From the NCBI GenBank assembly GCA_944385265.1, contig CALWWO010000062.1, positions 1 to 11,910 on the forward strand: a stretch of DNA of 11,910 nucleotides, read 5' to 3'. The notes beneath the pieces were generated by a model, which worked only from the letters and a program-made list of their open reading frames with translations, did not search any database and was not told the DNA's origin. Positions 8,764 through 11,910 of the stretch are shown here, in pieces. Positions within the stretch are counted from its first letter, which is position 1. The number at the start of each line of letters is the position of its first letter. The DNA is from an uncultured Oscillospiraceae bacterium (GTDB lineage Bacteria; Bacillota_A; Clostridia; Oscillospirales; Oscillospiraceae). The position numbers and the translations under genes are program-made.

Positions 8764-10440
8764 ATGGCATATAAAAGCGATATAGAAATAGCTCAGGAAT
8801 GTAAGCTTTTTCCAATAACTGATATAGCAAAAACGGCAGGTGTAGGCGAAGAGTTTTTAGAACAATACGGAAGATACAAAGCGAAAGTAGATCTTAAAAT
8901 TTTAGACGAGCTCAAAGATAAGCCGAACGGCAAGCTAGTCCTTGTGACTGCGATCACACCAACACCAGCGGGCGAGGGAAAGACGACGACGACTGTAGGG
9001 CTGGGAGACGGACTCAGAAAGCTTGGCAAAAAATCAATAATCGCACTGCGCGAGCCGTCGCTTGGACCGGTGTTCGGCATCAAAGGCGGCGCTGCCGGCG
9101 GCGGATATGCACAGGTTGTTCCGATGGAGGATATAAACCTGCATTTTACAGGTGATTTCCACGCAATCGGCGCGGCAAACAACTTGCTTGCAGCAATGCT
9201 TGATAACCATATATATCAGGGGAACAGTCTCAATATTGACCCGCGCAGGATAACGTGGAAGCGCTGCGTCGATATGAACGACCGCCAGCTACGTTTCGTT
9301 GTGGACGGTATCGGCGGCAGGGTGAACGGCGTTCCACGCGAGGACGGATATGATATAACGGTCGCATCGGAGATAATGGCCGTTCTGTGCCTTGCGACGT
9401 CCATATCAGACCTTAAAGAGAGACTTTCAAGGATAATCGTCGGCTATACGTACGATGAAAAGCCCGTCACTGCGGGAGATCTTAAAGCACAGGGCGCTAT
9501 GGCTGCGCTGTTAAAGGACGCGCTTAAGCCGAACCTTGTGCAGACGCTTGAGCATACGCCTGCGTTTGTTCATGGCGGACCGTTTGCCAATATCGCGCAC
9601 GGCTGCAACAGCGTGACGGCTACAAAAGTTGCGCTCAAGCTCGGTGAATACTGCGTAACGGAGGCGGGATTCGGTGCGGATCTCGGCGCTGAGAAATTCC
9701 TCGCTATAAAATGCCGAATGGCGGGGCTCAAGCCAGATGCCGTTGTAATAGTCGCGACTGTCAGAGCACTCAAGCTCCATGGCGGCGCACCGAAGACAGA
9801 GCTCGAGACGGAAAACCTTGAAGCTCTTGAAAAGGGCATCCCGAATCTTCTACGCCACGTTGAGAACATCACGAAAGTGTATAACCTGCCCGCCGTTGTC
9901 GCCGTAAATAGATTCCCGACAGAGACCGAGGCAGAGCTTAAGCTCGTCGAGGATAAGTGCAAAGAGCTCGGTGTAAACGTCGCGTTGTCAGAGGTCTGGG
10001 GCAAGGGAGGAGAAGGCGGCATGGCGCTCGCTGAGGAAGTTGTAAAGCTTTGCCGGCAGCCGAACGACTTTGAATATTGCTACGACGACGCTCTCAGCAT
10101 AACCGAGAAGCTAAACGCTATTGCTACACGCATTTACCGCGCCGATGGGGTAGAACTTGTCGGAAGCGCCGTAAAGCAGCTAAAGCAGCTTGAGACGCTT
10201 GGATTTTCAAATATGCCGATATGTATGGCAAAAACGCAGTACAGCTTTTCAGACGACGCCAAAAAGCTCGGCGCGCCGGAGGGATTCAAAATAACCGTTA
10301 GAAACCTCAAGGTATCGGCGGGCGCCGGCTTCATCGTTGCGCTTACAGGAGACGTGATGACAATGCCGGGACTTCCGAAAGTGCCTGCGGCAGAACGCAT
10401 AGACGTAGATGAAAACGGCGTTATAAGCGGTCTGTTCTAA
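8764..10440 (+). CDS. fhs: Formate-tetrahydrofolate ligase (10-formyl-THF synthetase)
   Basis: Makes 10-formyl-tetrahydrofolate from formate, tetrahydrofolate and ATP in the cytoplasm. The 558 residues from the ATG at 8764 match the usual length of about 556. The start [11 protein letters not shown] is typical. The ATP loop [13 protein letters not shown] is at about 65-77. The two family signatures are [11 protein letters not shown] (105-115) and [12 protein letters not shown] (330-341). Other conserved blocks are [24 protein letters not shown] and the C-terminal [17 protein letters not shown]. It is the last gene of the purine run, 14 bases after purL, and ends before a hairpin terminator. 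Its product is the formyl donor for PurN and the AICAR formyltransferase in the same operon, which explains its position. Fhs also serves the Wood-Ljungdahl pathway in acetogens, but nothing else here points to that. Confidence 0.97.
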   Translation: MAYKSDIEIAQECKLFPITDIAKTAGVGEEFLEQYGRYKAKVDLKILDELKDKPNGKLVLVTAITPTPAGEGKTTTTVGLGDGLRKLGKKSIIALREPSLGPVFGIKGGAAGGGYAQVVPMEDINLHFTGDFHAIGAANNLLAAMLDNHIYQGNSLNIDPRRITWKRCVDMNDRQLRFVVDGIGGRVNGVPREDGYDITVASEIMAVLCLATSISDLKERLSRIIVGYTYDEKPVTAGDLKAQGAMAALLKDALKPNLVQTLEHTPAFVHGGPFANIAHGCNSVTATKVALKLGEYCVTEAGFGADLGAEKFLAIKCRMAGLKPDAVVIVATVRALKLHGGAPKTELETENLEALEKGIPNLLRHVENITKVYNLPAVVAVNRFPTETEAELKLVEDKCKELGVNVALSEVWGKGGEGGMALAEEVVKLCRQPNDFEYCYDDALSITEKLNAIATRIYRADGVELVGSAVKQLKQLETLGFSNMPICMAKTQYSFSDDAKKLGAPEGFKITVRNLKVSAGAGFIVALTGDVMTMPGLPKVPAAERIDVDENGVISGLF

Positions 10441-10448
10441 AAATAAAG

Positions 10449-10490
10449 ATATGACCTCGCTCTCGTTTTGGCGCGAGGTCATATTTATTA
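10449..10490 (+). terminator. Rho-independent terminator of the purine operon
   Basis: A perfect 12-bp stem ATATGACCTCGC/GCGAGGTCATAT (10449-10460/10473-10484) with a 12-base loop is followed by TTATTA. It starts 8 bases after the fhs stop. The T-run is imperfect, but the stem is strong. Confidence 0.85.
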
Positions 10491-10560
10491 CGTGCACTGC
10501 ATACTGTTATGCCATATTTTATATGCTTTGAACCGCTTGTCACGAGAAAGCAAATAGTGA

Positions 10561-10588
10561 TTGAAAAACGCGAGGAAAATGGTATAAT
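10561..10588 (+). promoter_or_regulatory. Sigma-70-type promoter of the DtxR-family gene
   Basis: TTGAAA (10561-10566), a 16-base spacer, then consensus TATAAT (10583-10588). Transcription should begin near 10595, about 29 bases before the ATG at 10624. AGGGA at 10612-10616 serves as ribosome site, 7 bases before the ATG. No dyad like the one at 11093-11112 was seen over this promoter. Confidence 0.8.
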
Positions 10589-10623
10589 TGTAATAAATAT
10601 CCAAAGAGCGAAGGGACGTATAT

Positions 10624-11004
10624 ATGAAAATACAGGAATCGGCTGAAAATTATCTCGAAACTATTTTGATCCTCCAGCAGAGAAACGGTATGGTGCGCTC
10701 AATAGATATAGTTAATGAACTGGAATTTTCAAAACCCAGCGTAAGTGTTGCAATGAAAAACCTGCGTGAGAACGGATATATATCGATGGATGAAGACGGA
10801 TATATAAAGCTTACGGATAAGGGCTTGGAAATAGCGGAGAAGATGTATGAGCGGCATATATTTATAACAAAATGGCTTTCAGCGTTGGGAGTGGATCCTG
10901 TTATCGCAGCGAAGGACGCCTGCCGTATTGAACATGTTATAAGTGCGGAGAGTTTCGAGGCTATTAAAAAGCATGCGATCGATATAATTGAACAGCAAAA
11001 ATAA
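10624..11004 (+). CDS. DtxR/MntR-family metal-dependent transcriptional regulator, short form
   Basis: A cytoplasmic DNA-binding regulator expected to sense Fe(II) or Mn(II). Its 126 residues comprise a winged helix-turn-helix (about 1-65; recognition helix near SKPSVSVAMKNLREN, 36-50) and the helical metal-binding and dimerisation domain (about 66-125). There is no C-terminal SH3/FeoA-like domain as in full-length DtxR. Aligned from memory with DtxR, the primary-site residues C102, E105 and H106 correspond to C100, E103 and H104 in DACRIEHVIS. H79 corresponds to H78 in YERHIF, but M10 is replaced by N9 and E83 by T82. The cysteine makes it more DtxR-like (iron) than MntR-like (manganese, which has Glu there), but metal choice cannot be settled by reading. 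It is transcribed alone, and its terminator is shared with a facing promoter. Confidence 0.9.
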   Translation: MKIQESAENYLETILILQQRNGMVRSIDIVNELEFSKPSVSVAMKNLRENGYISMDEDGYIKLTDKGLEIAEKMYERHIFITKWLSALGVDPVIAAKDACRIEHVISAESFEAIKKHAIDIIEQQK

Positions 11005-11038
11005 TAAGAGACATCCTACAAGATGTCTCTTATTATTT
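10999..11038. terminator. Bidirectional terminator after the DtxR-family gene
   Basis: A perfect 17-bp inverted repeat, AAATAATAAGAGACATC (10999-11015) and GATGTCTCTTATTATTT (11022-11038), with a 6-base loop. It overlaps the stop codon of the regulator. Its A-rich and T-rich flanks give a U-rich 3' end on either strand, so it should stop both the regulator transcript and leftward transcription from the promoter near 11120-11147. Confidence 0.9.
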
Positions 11039-11092
11039 AAAAATGAGATAAGGATAAGAAAATATGTAGAAAAGAAACAAGTCATCAGCACC

Positions 11093-11112
11093 GAGTTAGT
11101 TATATCTAACTC
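11093..11112. promoter_or_regulatory. Dyad operator candidate, GAGTTAG-N6-CTAACTC
   Basis: Perfect 7-bp arms (11093-11099 and 11106-11112) flank TTATAT. The dyad begins at the expected start site of the leftward promoter, where a bound repressor would block it. TTAG...CTAA half-sites recall those of DtxR-type operators, and a DtxR-family gene lies next door, so that protein is the first candidate to bind. It could instead be a 5'-end hairpin of the RNA. Confidence 0.5.
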
Positions 11113-11118
11113 ATGAAT

Positions 11119-11147
11119 ATAGTATCACTTTAAAAATACAATGTCAA
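11119..11147 (-). promoter_or_regulatory. Strong leftward extended -10 promoter
   Basis: On the - strand: consensus TTGACA (11147-11142), a 17-base spacer, then TACTAT (11124-11119) preceded by TG one base upstream (extended -10). An AT-rich block upstream (11156-11168) could act as an UP element. The predicted start is near 11112. It is the best promoter match in the window, yet no protein gene lies downstream of it before the terminator. Confidence 0.75.
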
Positions 11148-11224
11148 CAATAAACCTAAAAATTTTAGATCGGTGTACTGCAAATAATAGTAGGATACGG
11201 AAATAAAACTGCATTTCGTTGTGT

Positions 11225-11270
11225 AAAGATAAAATTCGCCCTAAAAAACCTTACGATTTTTCAGGGCGAT
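11225..11270 (-). terminator. Rho-independent terminator of asnB
   Basis: Read on the - strand, UCGCCCUGAAAAA (11269-11257) pairs over 13 bp, with one G-U, with UUUUUUAGGGCGA (11248-11236) around an 8-base loop, followed by AUUUUAUCUU. On the + strand the same pair is an A-C mismatch, which supports the - orientation. It lies about 45 bases after the asnB stop. Confidence 0.85.
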
Positions 11271-11313
11271 CGATATTATCAGCGATATATAGCAGTAAGA
11301 TCCATGCGTGCTT

Positions 11314-11910
11314 TTATATGCCGCTTGCGCCATAGTTTGATAAAACCCTTGCAGAGGGGTCGTTTACATCGCAGCCCTCCCAGTTTTTGTTGGGCATCCA
11401 GAAATCTTTTATCATTTCAGCTTGACCGGGGAAGTGTTTTTCAAAAATCTCTCTGTAGAGCAGGCTTTCCTTGGTAAAAGGCGTTGCAAAGTCGTACTGC
11501 CTACGTTTTTCTTCAAATTCTTCGTCTGTGTATAGGCTTTCGGCATATTCTTTCAGATCGTCTACCATGGAATGACCTACCGCGTCTGAAAAAGCAGCTT
11601 TTTGCCGCCAAAGGATCTCGTCAGGCAGCCAGTCGTCATGCTCAAATGCGTGCCGGAGCAGATATTTACCCATGTTATAAGTGTTCATTTTCATTTTTGG
11701 GTCTATACTCATGACGTATTTTACAAAGAAGATATCTCCGAACGGTACGCGCGCCTCAAGCGAGTTTGACGATATGCACCGGTCGGCACGAAGGACATCG
11801 TACATGTACAATTCATCGACGCGTTTTTTTGCTTCAGACTGAAATGATTCGGGATCGGGGGCGAAGTCCGTATATTTATATCCGAACAGTTCGTCGGATA
11901 TCTCTCCGGT
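11314..11910 (-). CDS. asnB: Asparagine synthetase (glutamine-hydrolysing), C-terminal part
   Basis: AsnB makes asparagine from aspartate, glutamine and ATP. Only the last 198 residues are in the window; the frame is open to the right edge. The visible part is from the synthetase domain: TGEISDELFGY (the SGEGSDE block of the family), MYDVLRADRCISSNSLEARVPFGD, KYLLRHAFE, LPDEILWRQKAAFSDAVGHSM, TPFTKESLLYREIFEKHFPGQ, DFWMPNKNW and NDPSARVLSNYGASGI. These align in order with human ASNS and E. coli AsnB from memory. A TTG at 11811 is an internal leucine codon. The gene converges on the regulator and has its own terminator. The N-terminal glutaminase domain with Cys1 should lie beyond the edge. 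Confidence 0.95.
   Translation of the reverse strand, partial: TGEISDELFGYKYTDFAPDPESFQSEAKKRVDELYMYDVLRADRCISSNSLEARVPFGDIFFVKYVMSIDPKMKMNTYNMGKYLLRHAFEHDDWLPDEILWRQKAAFSDAVGHSMVDDLKEYAESLYTDEEFEEKRRQYDFATPFTKESLLYREIFEKHFPGQAEMIKDFWMPNKNWEGCDVNDPSARVLSNYGASGI

Larger units (their letters stand above)
10997..11112 (-). ncRNA. Candidate small RNA, about 115 nt, possibly metal-regulated
   Basis: The unit is inferred from its ends: a strong leftward promoter (start expected near 11112) and the terminator at 10999-11038. Between them the - strand carries the 7-bp dyad at its very 5' end, a pyrimidine-rich, apparently unpaired stretch (about 11085-11040) that includes UCCUU (11054-11050), then the terminator hairpin. 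No ribosome site precedes the only ATG (11091-11089), whose frame runs through the terminator into the regulator's antisense. I know no RNA family that it matches. An untranslated leader of a lost gene is the main alternative. Confidence 0.45.
11005..11313. other. Convergent intergenic region between the regulator and asnB
   Basis: 309 bases, AT-rich, without a supported protein gene. From left to right it holds the shared terminator, the candidate small RNA, a 7+6+7 dyad, a leftward promoter, an AT-rich palindrome CTAAAAATTTTAG (11156-11168), about 65 bases in which I see nothing, and the asnB terminator. Confidence 0.8.

Noticed and set aside
10513..10525. CATAT-TTT-ATATG inverted repeat upstream of the regulator promoter
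   Set aside because: It is short and AT-only apart from its ends, lies well upstream of -35, and does not resemble the dyad at 11093-11112. It is likely chance in AT-rich DNA.
10879..11091. 70-residue - strand reading frame (hydrophobic start M-T-C-F-F-S-T-Y-F) downstream of the leftward promoter
   Set aside because: There is no ribosome site before its ATG, and the frame runs straight through the terminator hairpin into the antisense of the regulator. A short membrane peptide cannot be fully excluded, but nothing supports it.
11156..11168. CTAAAAATTTTAG palindrome as a second operator
   Set aside because: It is AT-rich and short, and better read as an UP-element-like block behind the leftward promoter.
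11484..11714. 76-residue + strand frame
   Set aside because: It is antisense to conserved asnB codons and has no ribosome site or recognisable motif.
11809..11811. TTG as the start of a short - strand gene
   Set aside because: It is an internal Leu codon of asnB; the conserved frame continues to the window edge.

Overview
The window is mostly a de novo purine biosynthesis operon on the + strand, followed by a small metal-responsive regulator and, on the - strand, the 3' part of an asparagine synthetase gene. Every gene reads as intact housekeeping or regulatory DNA. I see no insertion sequence, phage gene, CRISPR array, rRNA or tRNA. A Gram-positive anaerobe of the class Clostridia is the best fit, probably a gut Oscillospirales/Ruminococcaceae-type lineage. 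Reasons: GGAGG-type ribosome sites before most genes, one-piece clostridial-type PurL, separate genes for the two PurH activities, formate-tetrahydrofolate ligase in the operon, a short DtxR-type regulator of a kind common in gut Clostridia, and heavy use of ATA for isoleucine. The lineage is inference, not proof.

Layout: purM (5' end outside the window), purN, an archaeal-type IMP cyclohydrolase (purO-like) and a stand-alone AICAR formyltransferase (the C-terminal half of a classical PurH) are tightly packed, with overlaps at the first two junctions. A 127-base gap leads to purD. A 154-base gap with competing potential RNA folds leads to purL, which is followed at once by fhs and a hairpin terminator (10449-10490). 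PurD, PurN, PurL, PurM, the AICAR formyltransferase and the IMP cyclohydrolase cover steps 2, 3, 4, 5, 9 and 10 of the pathway. Fhs makes 10-formyl-tetrahydrofolate, the one-carbon donor for PurN and the AICAR formyltransferase. purF, purE, purK, purC and purB are not here and may lie upstream.

From 10491 to the end the content changes. A sigma-70-type promoter (10561-10588) drives a 126-residue DtxR-family regulator that ends in a perfect 17-bp bidirectional terminator. Facing it on the - strand is a near-consensus extended -10 promoter (11119-11147) with a 7+6+7 dyad (11093-11112) at its expected start site. Nothing recognisable as a protein lies between this promoter and the shared terminator, so the predicted product is an RNA of about 115 nt that could be controlled by the adjacent regulator. 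This is the most interesting unexplained signal in the window. To its right are the asnB terminator and the 3' part of asnB on the - strand.
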